Below are positions 11,485 through 22,510 of a DNA stretch of 64,000 nucleotides, in pieces. This DNA comes from Halocaridina rubra. Its lineage: Eukaryota > Arthropoda > Malacostraca > Decapoda > Atyidae. Positions within the stretch are counted from its first letter, which is position 1; every line of letters starts with the position of its first letter. The position numbers and the translations under genes are program-made. The stretch covers positions 42,501-106,500 of the forward strand of contig JAXCGZ010020831.1 of NCBI GenBank assembly GCA_037179515.1, read 5' to 3'. Below the pieces are notes generated by a model. The model worked only from the letters and a program-made list of their open reading frames with translations, ran no database searches and was not told the DNA's origin.

Positions 11485-11900
11485 AATCTTACAAATTCAA
11501 AGTTCAGATAACCATTATCCAATATATTTATCAAATTTACATATTCACCTGGTACATGGAAATTTTCATCTTCCCAGTCTAAAGGTAACCTACCAAGAGC
11601 ATCAATAATATTATTATCTTCACCTTTTATGTGATCTATCTTAAATTTAAATGCTGATAGAAATATTGCCCATCTTTGAATTCTGGTATTTGATGAATGT
11701 GGAATGCTCTTACTAGGGTTGAAAAGATGAACTAAAAGTTTACAATCTGCTTTTATAACAAACTCTTTACCCAAAAGAAAATCAGAAAACTTTTTAACAC
11801 CAAAAACTATTGGCAGAGCTTCTTTATCAATCTATGAATAATTTCATTCTGCTTTTGACAGTTTTCTACTTTAAAATGCAATAGTCAAAATTTTACCCTG
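11485..11900 (-). pseudogene. gypsy A RNase H
   Basis: Between RT and integrase, the minus strand contains a Ty3-type RNase H. The clean part includes IQRWAIFLSAFKFKIDHIKG (about 11600-11680), the usual end of the domain. The upstream half has several stops (around 11780-11900), including the region of the VDTS-like first Asp. It is degraded. Confidence 0.7.
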
Positions 11901-11904
11901 GAAT

Positions 11905-13014
11905 TCATGTATGAGAACTGCCCCTACTCATATGGGACTTGTATCCACTTCTAATATCAACATAGCTTTAGGATTAAAATTATCTAGAATATCAGCATTT
12001 GCAAGAGCTTCTTTGATACCATTAAAAGCTTTTTCATGTACTGCTGATAAATTAAGCTTAACATTTTTCTATGTCAAATTATACAATGGGCATAAAATAG
12101 TACTAAATTGAGGAACAAATCTATTATAATAAGTAGATAATCCCAAAAATTATATTTGCAAATGAACACAATTTGGAAATGGAGCTTCCAAAATTGCATC
12201 AATTTTCTTGGCATCAGATTCAATACCACCCCTACTCAGTATGTATCCTAGATATGGCACTTCTTTAGCACTAATCAATATTTGTCAATAATTCAGTAAT
12301 AAATCTCTGAAAAATGCCAGGTGCCAATGACAAACCAAAAGGTAATCTATGAAATTTATACAAACCCCGATGTGTATTCATATTACGAGGTACTTTTGGG
12401 AAGTGTCACTTACAGCTAATTGTAAATATGCATTTTTACAAGTCTAATTTAGTTATATACTGACAAGAACCTAAATTAGCTAAAATATCCTCTAATTTTG
12501 GTAATGGAAAAGTATTAACACAAGTCTGTGTATTGACATACTTAAAGTCTACACAAATTCTTATTTCACCAATAGATTTAATTGCAGGTACAATTGGACT
12601 TGACCAATCTCCAGCATGCTCAACCTTACTAATTATTTTGTTATTTTCCAAATCTTGCAGTGCTCTCTCAATTTTACTATTATAGTGGTAAGGCACAGAA
12701 CAAGCTTTAAAGAACTTAGGCACTGCATTTTCTTTTAAGCTTAGCTGACACTCATACTTTGTTATTGGGGAATTTTCATCCACTCTATTTTTATGAAAAA
12801 TAGTTAAACAATCTGTAACAGAATTATTATTTAAAGTAGAAATACACCCTTCCTGTTTACTCTCATGTAGAGCATCAATTTGTACCCACCTATAATTCAG
12901 CTTTTTCATTAAAGACCTACCTGCCAGATTTAAATCATTATCAACTACATAAAATTTGTCTTTTAACAAATTTACCATTGAAAGAAACATCATATTTAAT
13001 TTCTCCATGAACAT
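11905..13014 (-). pseudogene. gypsy A reverse transcriptase
   Basis: The frame 13014-12436 carries the N-terminal Ty3/gypsy RT: a segment ending VPKFFKA, ALQDLENNKIISKVEHAGDW, SPIVPAIK, IRICVDFKYVN and the palm start YITKLDL. Downstream (12435-11905) the protein is recognisable only in pieces across frames, and I could not find the YxDD catalytic box: the segment between the finger-palm pieces and YLGYILS is shortened. The enzyme is therefore dead. Confidence 0.75.
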
Positions 13015-13244
13015 TCATTTCTAATTTATCATAATTTGCTAACCACTTTCTCATTGGCAAGGGAGACAACAGTAATTTTACAATATCATGCTTAGAGATA
13101 GTGGATGCCCCGCTACCTGTATCTAGTTCAAATTTAATAGGAACACCATTTAATATCATGGATTCATGATATGATTTTTCATAATCCTCCACTGACTACA
13201 CAGAATTTACATTATATTCAAAAAGATTAAGTAAATCATAGGTA
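13015..13244 (-). pseudogene. gypsy A aspartic protease
   Basis: On the minus strand, ESMILNGVPIKFELDTGSGA (about 13100-13170) is a retropepsin active site, D-T-G-S, in a frame open from 13192 to 12941. The upstream segment ending FEYNVNSV is separated by a stop at about 13193. The MITE-like insertion at 13245 cuts it from gag. Retropepsin would process the polyprotein. Confidence 0.8.
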
Positions 13245-14882
13245 CACATTGTTTGCTTTTTCCGCCTGTTTTTTATTCGTGAAATTGTAGTAACGCCTCT
13301 TAAAAAATAATAGTAAAAAAAATACGAAATTCGCAAATAAGGCCATGCAAAAAAAAAAATCATTTTAGTAAATAATCGACTGCCTCAGAAGCACTTTTCT
13401 ACCATCCTCCTCCTCTTCTACCGCTTAATGCGATCGGATATTAGAAAGATAATGGAATAAAAGCATTAAGAACAAACAGCACACAAATTTTCTATATAAT
13501 ATCATCAGGGAAATAGTGTGCAAGGGTGCATCAGCTGATACGGAGGCTCCAAAAACGTTTGCAGGTAGAGGTTCATTCTTCTGCATCCTCCTCCTCTTCT
13601 ACCGCTTAATGTGATCGAATATTATGAAGAAAATTGAAAAAAAGCATTAAGAACAAACAAAAAACAAATCTTCGATATAATATTGTCAGGGAAATAGCGT
13701 GCGAGGGTGTATCAGCTGATACAGAAGTGGCAAAATGCTTGTAGATACAGGTTCGTTCTCCTGCATCCTCTTCCTCTTCTGCTACTTAATGCGATCGAAT
13801 ATTATGAAGAAAATTTAAAAAATGCATTAAAAGAACAAACTGCAAACAAATTTTCGATATAATATCATCAGGGAAACAGCGTGTGAGGGTGCATCAGCTG
13901 ATATGGAAGTGGCAAAACGTTTGTGGATACAGGTTCATTCTCCCGCATCCTCCTCCTCTTCTACTGCTTAATGCGATTGAATATTATGAAGAAAATTTAA
14001 AATTAGCATTAAGAACAAACAGCAAACAAACTTCGATATAATATCGTCAGGGAAATACCGTGTAGAGAATATATATATTTCATTTAAGTTTCCCCAATAT
14101 ACGTTTTCTTTGTAACGAATTGAATAGTTTTCTTTTTCTCTCAGCTGACTTTGTTTACATTTAGATTTCATGCAGCACGGTTGATATGTAAAGAAGATAG
14201 AATAATATTTAGAACCAAGGAATATTAGTATGTAATACTATGATTCTGAAAATTAGATAAACCCCATATAGAGTGAGTAAATAAATATTCTATGAGCAAG
14301 ATATTGTGCCTGAATAGTGCTGAGCATCAGCTGATACGGAAGTGGCAAAACGTTTGCCAATAGAAGTTCATTCTCCCACACCCTCCTCCTCTTCTACCGA
14401 TTAATGCGATCAAATAGTATGAAGAAAATTGAAAAAAAGCATTGTGAACAAACAGCAAACAAACTTTCAATATAATATCATCAGGGAAATAGCGTGTAAG
14501 GGTGAATCAGCTGATACGGAACGGCAAAACGTTTGCATCCTCGTGCTCACCGCCACCATGCATGTCCCAGTGTATACCTGTTGCCCACCGCATAATAGAG
14601 TGCATTAATTTGCTTACTATACAGTAAATCTGTATATCTTTTATACCTTACGCTATTTGCATGGTAATATAAATAACTATAGGTCTTGCTGCTTTGTTAT
14701 ATACTTATAAAATATGTTTGACTTATCTTATATCTTTGGCATAGTGTGTCTATGGATGGTTGTGGAACGAGCTATGCCCATTATCATTGTTTCTTATGGA
14801 AAATAACTCGCAAAATTACATGAATATTAATATACGCGGCACTTCTGAGAACCTATCTCCGTGTTATTCTAAGAACTAGGTG
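13245..14882 (+). mobile_element. MITE-like non-autonomous DNA transposon, copy 1 (with internal tandem repeats)
   Basis: The boundaries come from comparison with 18450-19843 (inverted) and from the interrupted gypsy A reading frame. The ends are CACATTGTT at left and GAACTAGGTG at right; in copy 2 they are CACCTAGTTC and GAACAAGGTG, giving a terminal inverted repeat of about 10 bp, CACCTWGTTC. The flanks here are TA at left and AA at right. No coding capacity was seen. The superfamily is not assigned; a TA or TATA target would suit Tc1/mariner-like or related elements, but the ends are not diagnostic. Confidence 0.65.
13376..14545 (+). repeat. About 181-bp tandem repeat array inside the MITE-like element
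   Basis: Each unit contains CATCCTCCTCCTCTTCTACC, GCTTAATGCGATCGAATATT, GATATAATATCGTCAGGGAA and GCATCAGCTGATACGGAAG. The TCAGCTGATA marker occurs at 13531, 13712, 13894, 14327 and 14507, giving spacings of 181, 182, 433 and 180. The odd spacing reflects an insertion of about 250 bp at about 14056-14320, which is AT-rich and unrelated. Copy 2 holds about two units in inverted orientation at 19355-19690. Confidence 0.85.
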
Positions 14883-15712
14883 AATTTTGAAACATTTCAT
14901 TCCCTGTAGGCTTGTATAAGTCTACATCAATAAGTGAATGCAGATGCTTACCTTTCATTTTCTTTTTAAAACATACAGAACTAACATGGCCTGGTTTTTT
15001 ACAAGAATAACATGTAGTATCCTTAAAATTACATTTATCTGACTGATGATTACCACGTCCACAAAGACGGCACTTACCAAAAGTTTTAATATTTTTGGTT
15101 CCTCTGTTTTGCTTTAGCACCAAAACTGTTATTTTCTGATTTTATTTTATTTACTGCAGAAGTATTTGCTATAGGCCTATTCTCAGTTACATAAGCAGTT
15201 TCTAAATTTATAACCTTTGCCTATAATCTCTGGAGTTTATTGCTTTACAATCAAAGGAATCCGCAAGTAATATTTTGAAATAAATTTTCTGATCAATACC
15301 TACAAGTAATTGCTCTTTCAGACGTCTGTCAAAATCATCATTAAAGTCACACTTCTGGGCTAGCTGTTTTATGTCAGCATAATACTCTTTAACTGTCTCA
15401 CTCCCTTTCTTTTTCCTCTGCAGGCAGGAAATCACACAAAGCCCTATGATAACTAAGCTTCGATATGAAATGAGACTTTGAAACTGATACTAGTTCTGTA
15501 AATGGAACAGTAAAAGGCAGCTTAGGAGCTGTTAACTTACAAATTGTAGAGAAAGTATCCACTCCTAACGATGATAGCAGCAGTGCTCTTTTGGCATCCT
15601 CTTCATCAATTTCGTTAGTCCTACAGTTGATGGTAAACAGATCTAGCAAACAATAGAGATCCAGCTTCTTAGAATTAAATTCTGGTATCGATGGCTTCTT
15701 TGACGTCGTCAT
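14883..15712 (-). pseudogene. gypsy A gag with two zinc knuckles
   Basis: The ATG at 15712 opens a gag frame to about 15398; the same domain continues in another frame (15435-15208, KEYYADIKQLAQKCDFNDDF), so there is a frameshift near 15420. After a break near 15200, the nucleocapsid follows at 15123-14883 with two canonical CX2CX4HX4C knuckles (CRLCGRGNHQSDKC and CYSCKKPGHVSSVC). The C-terminal end is cut by the MITE-like insertion at 14882. Gag would form the particle and package RNA. Confidence 0.8.
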
Positions 15713-15925
15713 CCTTCTGCGGTAGGAATTCTGTGTAGTCTAGGTAGCCTATAAAATATGCCAGTCATATACTGAACTAAATTATCGCTGTCGGGTAGTT
15801 GCTGAACTCGCAAAATACTGTAGGCTAACTCAGAGGTAGGCTAGGCATCTCGTTCCCGGCTCCCTTGACGGGTACCTAGGCTAGCCTATTGAATCAGCTG
15901 TTCCTTGGAAAATCCTGCATTGTTC

Positions 15926-16192
15926 CAATCCCATCCTCGTCGCCATTGAAATATATTAACCTTAATATTTTAATAAGGCATTAAATAATATGTGTAATCC
16001 TCAAATACACGTTTAATAGTAAAAATAACACTGGTTGGAAGTCATGGTGACTTTCCATTCTAGTGGGAAGGTGGGAAGAAGACAGAAGTAAACAAAACAT
16101 CATCCCCCGCATTATTACAGTAAGTAGAAATAACGAAAACAATACAGAATAAGGGAGGAGTGTCGATTCTCAATCATTTTCAATACATATTA
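15926..16192 (-). repeat. gypsy A 5' LTR (15947-16192) and primer-binding site
   Basis: The LTR aligns to 10326-10572. One base inside it, the minus strand reads TGGCGACGAGGATGGGATT (about 15927-15945), a TGG-starting site as expected for a tRNA primer; I do not assign the tRNA. The outer edge joins I2 gag at the CTTGG duplication. Confidence 0.88.
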
Positions 16193-17083
16193 CTTGGTAC
16201 TTGGGGCAAATCCCATCTCAGGGAATATAACCCTGAACCTCTGAGATGTTTCCGCTGTCAACGGTTTTACCATCACCGGAACACCTGCCCTTTCCCGGTG
16301 AGATGTGCTATCTGCGGCGGGGGACATGCCACCTACCGTTTCCTCACTAAATACAAGGCCAATGAATAGGCAGTGGCCAAGTGCCCTAATTGCCGGGGGC
16401 ACCACCATGCATGGAATAATCGCTGTCCTGAGAGGCTGAAGAGGATTCCTTAGAGATTCCCTTACTCTGGTCATGCCGCCAACCACTCAACCTCTACCTT
16501 TACTCCTGCTCCTCCCCCACCTCCAATCCCTGGCACTGATCCCTCCCGCCCCATCCAGAGCCAACCCCCCTACCCAACACCCATCACACAACACTAACCC
16601 AGTCCCTGACACACAGTCTACACCTCCTACCGCTCCTACTCCCACACTAACTCCAACCACCTCCTCACACAACAGTCACACTCCCGCTGACATCCCACAC
16701 AACACCCACACTAACATCACCACCCCACACAACACTGAGACACACAACAGACTACAGCTACCACCACTCACAGACCTCCTAACCACACCAGGTCCCGGGA
16801 CCCCAGACTTTACACCCGCACTCCCACTCCTCAACAGCCTCTCCAAACACCCTCCTCTATCTCCTCATCCCAACCCATTCCCAATCCTCTACCCCTCTTC
16901 ACAATTGAAGACATCACCAGCCTCATTACTCAGGCTATTCAAGCAGCCATTCGTCTTCACTGCCATCGAGACGCCTTCAATCAAATCGCTGAAATTGCTT
17001 ATGGCATCGTTGCCCAAGCCCTCATCTCCAGAAACCACCGCCAGCTTCAACAGGCCGTCACTACTTCCACCTCCACCTTTTAA
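16193..17083 (+). pseudogene. I2 ORF1 (gag-like), knuckles and C-terminus
   Basis: It continues the gag interrupted at 10325. The knuckles are better preserved than in I1: CFRCQRFYHHRNTC is a full CX2CX4HX4C motif, followed by CAICGGGHATYRF and CPNCRGHHHAWNNRCPER. TAG codons occur at about 16366 and 16452. The Pro/Thr/Asn-rich linker follows (16470-16880), and the conserved C-terminal segment (ITSLITQAIQAAIRL) ends in a TAA near 17083, just before the endonuclease. Confidence 0.75.
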
Positions 17084-17092
17084 ATCTTCATA

Positions 17093-17761
17093 AAGCCTAA
17101 TCTCGGCATCCTTCCCTGGAATGCCCAGGGTTTGAGACAAAAAATCCAACTCTTGGAAGGCGCCAGGCCTAACTTTATCGATGTCATCATGGTTCAAGAA
17201 ATCCTGTGTACAGATCAAAACTCTTCTACAGTCTCCGGATACCAGGGATTCTACCAGCACTGGACTCCCGAGGAGAATAGAGGCAGCGACGCCATTATTA
17301 AGAAAAACTTGCTGGCCAAAGAAGTCACCCAACCTTTCTTTTGCAGCGAAAGTGCCTACATCCTTGCTGTCAACATTAAACTACAGGGCAGCTGCATAGT
17401 TCTTTACAACATCTATAGACAGCACCATGGTGACTTAGACCTGTCTGCCCTCTTCGGTTTAGCCAGCCATCGTGATTTGGTAATAGGAAGCAACTTTAAT
17501 ACGCACCATCCAAGATTTAGGTATGAGCACCCCTGTGTGGCAGGCAGACACATCATGAGTCTGCTGGACGACCAAGAACACATCACCTTGCTCAACAATC
17601 ATGAGTCAACTCACGACAGAGGTGGAATACTGGATCTCACCTTCGTCTCCAACTCCCTAACACAAGACACCACTTGGATAGTTCACCCCCTGGTCACAAG
17701 TAACCACTATTGGATCCACCTCAAGCTGTCAATTCCTGAAATTATCCAAATTCCTACCTAG
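17093..17761 (+). pseudogene. I2 AP-type endonuclease
   Basis: The domain starts with NLGILPWNAQGLRQK and has VQEILCTDQN, but two catalytic positions are changed: I1 GDFNAH is GSNFNTH-like here (IGSNFNTHHPRF) and I1 TSDHYGI is TSNHYWI. The loss of both Asp residues predicts no nicking activity. A TAG ends the frame at 17759-17761 at nearly the same place as in I1. Confidence 0.78.
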
Positions 17762-18291
17762 TCTCCTCGATGGAATTTCAAGAAAACTGACTGGGGCCGA
17801 TACCAGGAGCACCTCAGCAATTGGTACTCAGCTTATACACCACCTGGAGATATTGATCAAGCTAAGGCTGAGCTAGTCAATGCCTTGCAAGCCTCAGCTG
17901 ACTCCTCAATCCCCATCTGCAAACCACATCACGCTAATCATCATGACAGTTGGTACTACTATGATAAAGTCAAAGAACTTAATCACCGGCTCAATGTCGT
18001 CTGAAAAATGCACAGGAACTGTCGCACTGAAGACTCCTACAGTACTCTCCAGGTAGTCAAAGAACATGTCCATGAAGAGACACGAGAAATTAAGAGGAAA
18101 CAATGGCTTGAGTGGTGTCCCACCCTTGATGATCACACCTCTGAGGGTCAAATGTTGAGGAATATCAACTCCTTCACTAAAGGAAGACCTCCTAGAACCA
18201 TCCCCCACAGGGACCCCAGCAGGGTAGCTGAAGAACTCTCCACCAAATTTGCAGATAGGGCCATCACAACCAGAACAACTCTTCAGGGTCT
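17762..18291 (+). pseudogene. I2 RT connector, first part
   Basis: Collinear with I1 6235-6775: WNFKKTDWGRYQEHLSNWYS, then TEDSYSTLQVVKEHVHEE, then a segment ending TTRTTLQG. A TGA lies near 18001. The domain is cut at 18291 by gypsy D and resumes at 31094 (SPLQDGI-like sequence). Confidence 0.72.
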
Positions 18292-19866
18292 TGTTGCGTG
18301 CCCAGAGTAGGAGGCGTAATATCAAGAAAACGATGTAGCAAGAAGGGTGAATCAAGCCACTCGGCTTGGTTTACAATTGGTCTCCACTTTCTTATAAAAA
18401 TAATAAAAGACAAATGAGATGCACACTAGCTTCAAGCGCTATACATATACACCTAGTTCTCAGAATAATGCGAAGATAGGTGCTCAGAAGTGACGGGTAA
18501 ATGGAAAATCGCGTGAAAAAATGAGTCATTTTCCATAGGAAACAATGATAAAGGGCATAGCTCGTTCCACAACCGTCCATAGACACACTATACCAAAGAT
18601 ATAGGACAAGTAAAACATATTTTATAAGTACATAACAAAGCAGAAAGACCTGTAGTTATTTATATTTACATGCAAATAGTGTACATTATAAAAGATATAC
18701 AGCTTTACTGTACAGTAAACAAATTAATGCACTCTATTATGCCGTTGGCAACAGGCTTACACTGGGACGTGCATGGTGGCCAGACACACTATACCAAAGA
18801 TATAAGATAGGTAAAACATATTTTATAAGCACATAACAAAGCAGAAAGACCTGTAGTTATTTATTTTAACATGCAAATAGTGTACAGTATAATAGATATA
18901 CAGATTTACTGTACAACAAATAAATTAATGCACTCTATAAGATAAGTAAAACATATTTTATAAATACATAACAAAGCAGAAAGATCAGTAGTTATTTATT
19001 TTAACATGCAAATAGTGTACTGTATAAAAGATATACAGATTAACTGTACAGTAAACAAATTAATGCACTCTATTATACCGTTGGCAACAGGCTTACACTG
19101 GGACGTGCATGGTGGCCAGTGTTGCCAGATAAAATGGATGTTTTTATTTTCAAATTTATGGTACATTTTAAGATATATATTAATTACAAGATGGTAGTAC
19201 TGTAATTTAAATAAAAATGTATTTCATCTTTAAGATACTTGAAATAACTTACCAGCTTACATTTATATTTTTTATATTTATAATTTCTCTCATTCATCTA
19301 TTCTGGCAACACTGATGGTGGTGGTGAGGACGAAGTTGCAAACGTTTTGTCACACTTCCGTATGAGCTGATGCACCCTCGCACGCTATTTCCCTGACGAT
19401 ATTATATAGAAAATTTGTTTGCTGTTTGTTTTTAAAGCTTTTTCAATTTTCTTCATAATATTCCATCGCATTAAGCGGAAGAAGAGGAGGAGGATGCGGG
19501 AGAACGAACCTCTCTTGGCAAACGTTTTGCTACTTCCTTATCAGCAGATGCATCCTCGCACACTATTCCCCTGATGACATTATATTGAAAATATGTTTGC
19601 TGTTTGTTCTTAATGCTTTTTTTCAATTTTCTTCATAATATCCGATCACAATAAGCGGTAGAAGAGGAGGAGGATGGCGGAAAAGTGCCTCCGAGGAGGT
19701 CAATTTTTTACTAAAATGAAATTATTTTTTTCAAATTTTTTTGCATGGGCATTATTCGCGAATTTCGCATTTTTTTACTGTTACTTTTTGGGGTATTATT
19801 GCAATTTTGCAGTTTAAAAAATGCAGAAAAAAGGAACAAGGTGTATAATATTCATTTCACTAAATA
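18292..19866 (-). repeat. gypsy D 3' LTR, split by MITE-like copy 2
   Basis: 18292-18449 aligns to 30911-31068 and 19844-19866 to the last 25 bp of that LTR (TATAATA, CATTTCACTAAA). The element between them is thus an insertion in the LTR. The LTR ends TGTTGC at its left edge (plus strand) and CTAAATA, versus CTAAACA in the other LTR, at the right. Confidence 0.82.
18450..19843 (-). mobile_element. MITE-like element, copy 2 (inverted relative to copy 1)
   Basis: The ends CACCTAGTTC and GAACAAGGTG form an imperfect terminal inverted repeat flanked on both sides by TATA (18446-18449 and 19844-19847), so the target duplication is TA or TATA. It matches copy 1 in reverse complement over both end regions. 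Internally it has about three repeats of a roughly 150-190-bp AT-rich block (TATACCAAAGATATA, AACAAAGCAGAAAGA, AATTAATGCACTCTAT) at 18590-19085, where copy 1 has one, and only about two of the 181-bp units. Confidence 0.75.
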
Positions 19867-19928
19867 TCTGCCCCCTCAATGAAGAGAGAATAAACTCAGT
19901 GAGAACTTTGACATACAAATAAAAAAAA

Positions 19929-20357
<429 letters not shown>

Positions 20358-20362
<5 letters not shown>

Positions 20363-20895
20363 TGTATTTAAGCAGTTATGTATTTTGTCAAAGATATTCT
20401 CCATTTAAAATTACTGCTTTCTATAAGCAAATAAATAATATTCTCAAGTACAAAGAGTATGACTTGAAAGAAACCTATATAGGATGTAATTCTATGTAAA
20501 GTACTTATGGTTTTGTTCCCTCTAAGTAGAGTCTCATTTGTTCTTGTAATTTGATTAGTCGTAAATTTATGTAACATATTATTAACTTCTTCTACATAAT
20601 AAACCCTGTTGAGGAAGGAGTGTTTTATATACCTCTTATTAATCCTAAATCATCTGTGACGAAAATGGGATATGTGATATATTAACACATTCATATAATA
20701 AAGAGGCCTACACTCGGAAACACAAAAGATATCTTCAAGATTATTATCATTCTTGCGGGTAAGAAACACATTATTGGTGACGAAAATGGGATATGTGATA
20801 TATTAACACATTCATATAGTAAAGAGGCCAACACTCGGCAACATAAAAGATATCTACAAGATTATTATCATTCTTGCAGGTAAGAAACACATTAC
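20358..20895 (+). repeat. gypsy B 5' LTR and duplicated LTR end
   Basis: 20358-20773 matches the 3' LTR, apart from a segment of about 15 bp absent here (near 20490). The last 122 bp (20652-20773) are then repeated at 20774-20895, each copy beginning (C/T)TG(T/G)TGACGAAAATGGGATA. TGGTGACGAAAATGGGA at 20775 resembles the gypsy A primer-binding site, while TGGACGATGAGATGAAC follows the second copy at 20897; either might be the real priming site. Confidence 0.75.
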
Positions 20896-21229
20896 TGGAC
20901 GATGAGATGAACGTACTCAGAAGAAAGAGTTGTGAGGGGAACGATAATAATAACCGATAACCAGTTCCTGCCAGATATCTTCGGCTCAAGACGACATCGT
21001 ACCTCAGGCAACCAGGAAGATTCTTACCTCAGCAGCAGACGGAAAGAAAACATTCGTCAATGTAATCTTATGAATGTGTATAAGCTAAATAATTTTTAGT
21101 TACATGCATGTATATTATGTAGTAAAGGTTATACAGTACCAGGAGTAAGATAATGATAACTATATAATAAGAAAAAGATAGTTAAAGGAAAGTAATTGGG
21201 CTAAGCCTATAATAAATAAAGGCATAAGA

Positions 21230-22140
21230 ATGATTTCTCAAATACCAGCACTACCTCATTTTTCTATTGAATGTGACCCTAGAACAGTGGCACATAGGTG
21301 GAGGAAATATATTGATTCATTTGAAATCTATTTGGATTGCTTGGCCACGAAAACCGACGAGCAGAGGGTCAGCATCCTACTGCACATAGCAGGCCCAGAG
21401 GTTCAGGATGTATTTAAAACACTAACCCCTGAGGATAATACATATAATAAAGCCATAGAAGCATTAGGGAACTATTTTAACCCCAGTGAAAATATCAGGT
21501 ACGAATGTAGCGTATTCATGGCACTTGAGCCTCAAGAAAATGAGAGCATAGATATGTTTGTCACAAGATTAAAGAAGCAAAGTCAATTTTGCAAACATGA
21601 TACCCATAACTCTGAGGAAGACTTAATAGTCGATTTAGTCATTTGTAAATGCAAATCCAGTGAGCTTAGAGAAAAGCTATTACAAGCTAAAGACTTGAAT
21701 CTCCAAAAGTCGTTGGAAATTGCAAGAGTTTATGAGCAGTCTCGAGTTCAAAATAAAAGGATTGAGGAAAAATTATCAAAAACCTCAGTCTGGAAGTGTA
21801 AATAAAGTAATGCAGTACAAACAACCGAATAAATCAGGCTCAAGTAACCATAAATCACAAAAACAGGAAACTTTGAAGAAAGGTATAAGAACAATACTTC
21901 CAATTACTGGCAAGGGAATAAAGCAAAGACACCTAATAGTAACAAATATAAAGAATGTTACAGGTGTGGTTATAATAATCATCATCCGAATGATAGTTAT
22001 AAGTGTCCTGGTTATAACATTGTGTGCCAGTTTTGTGGATATTATGAACATTTTTCCAGGAAGTGTCTTAAGAAACAAACAACACAAGCTGAAAAGAAAA
22101 ACATATATTGTACAAAAGAAAGAGAACAAGAAAACTTAGA
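21230..22140 (+). pseudogene. gypsy B gag with zinc knuckles
   Basis: An ATG at 21230 (after leader 20896-21229) starts a 191-codon frame typical of Ty3 gag: WRKYIDSFEIYLDCLA, then DEQRVSILLHIAGPEV, then IDMFVTRLKKQSQFC. A frameshift near 21780 leads to the nucleocapsid, with two Cys/His segments (CYRCGYNNHHPNDSYKC at about 21957 and CQFCGYYEHFSRKC at about 22026) in different frames. The second is a canonical CX2CX4HX4C knuckle. Confidence 0.8.
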
Positions 22141-22510
22141 ACAAGAAAATTTTGCTTTCCAACTAAATTCCACTCACACAAATAAGAGAATAATGTGTGA
22201 AGTACAAGTAAATGGAAAAAATATAGAAATGCAATTAGATACAGCTGCAGATATAACTGTGATTTCAGAAGAAGTAGCCAAGAGTATACCTTATCTAAAA
22301 ATAGAGGAGGACACAAGTTCCTTAATCACAGATTGCAATAATCGAAAGATTGAAACAGTAGGAAAAGCTTAAGTTATGGTAAAATATGAGAAACAAATTG
22401 TGGAATTACCAGTTGTAATAGTAACAGGAAATAGAAAGGGATTGTTAGGTTTAAACTGGATAAAAGGTCTACAGCTAAACTTTCCAGAATTGATAAAGAG
22501 AAAAATTTAA
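22141..22510 (+). pseudogene. gypsy B protease
   Basis: The frame from 22022 to 22372 contains EVQVNGKNIEMQLDTAADIT, a retropepsin active site with D-T-A in place of the more common D-T-G/S, followed by VISEEVAKSIP. A TAA at 22370-22372 ends the frame; the family-typical continuation with LLGLNWIKGLQLNF goes on to 22510. Confidence 0.75.

Larger units (their letters stand above)
10326..16192 (-). mobile_element. Ty3/gypsy LTR retrotransposon, gypsy A
   Basis: Two LTRs of 247 and 246 bp (10326-10572, 15947-16192), with conserved ends TGAAAT and ATTTCA at the left LTR, flank minus-strand gag (two zinc knuckles), protease, RT, RNase H and integrase, the gypsy order. The 5-bp target duplication is CTTGG (10321-10325 and 16193-16197) inside the I2 gag. 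A purine-rich tract lies next to the 3' LTR and a TGG-starting primer-binding site next to the 5' LTR. A MITE-like insertion (13245-14882) splits gag from protease. LTR divergence of several percent and many stops show that it is not recent. Confidence 0.9.

Noticed and set aside
13376..14545. A CRISPR array
   Set aside because: The units are about 181 bp, contiguous and similar throughout, with no short direct repeats and unique spacers, and there are no cas genes.
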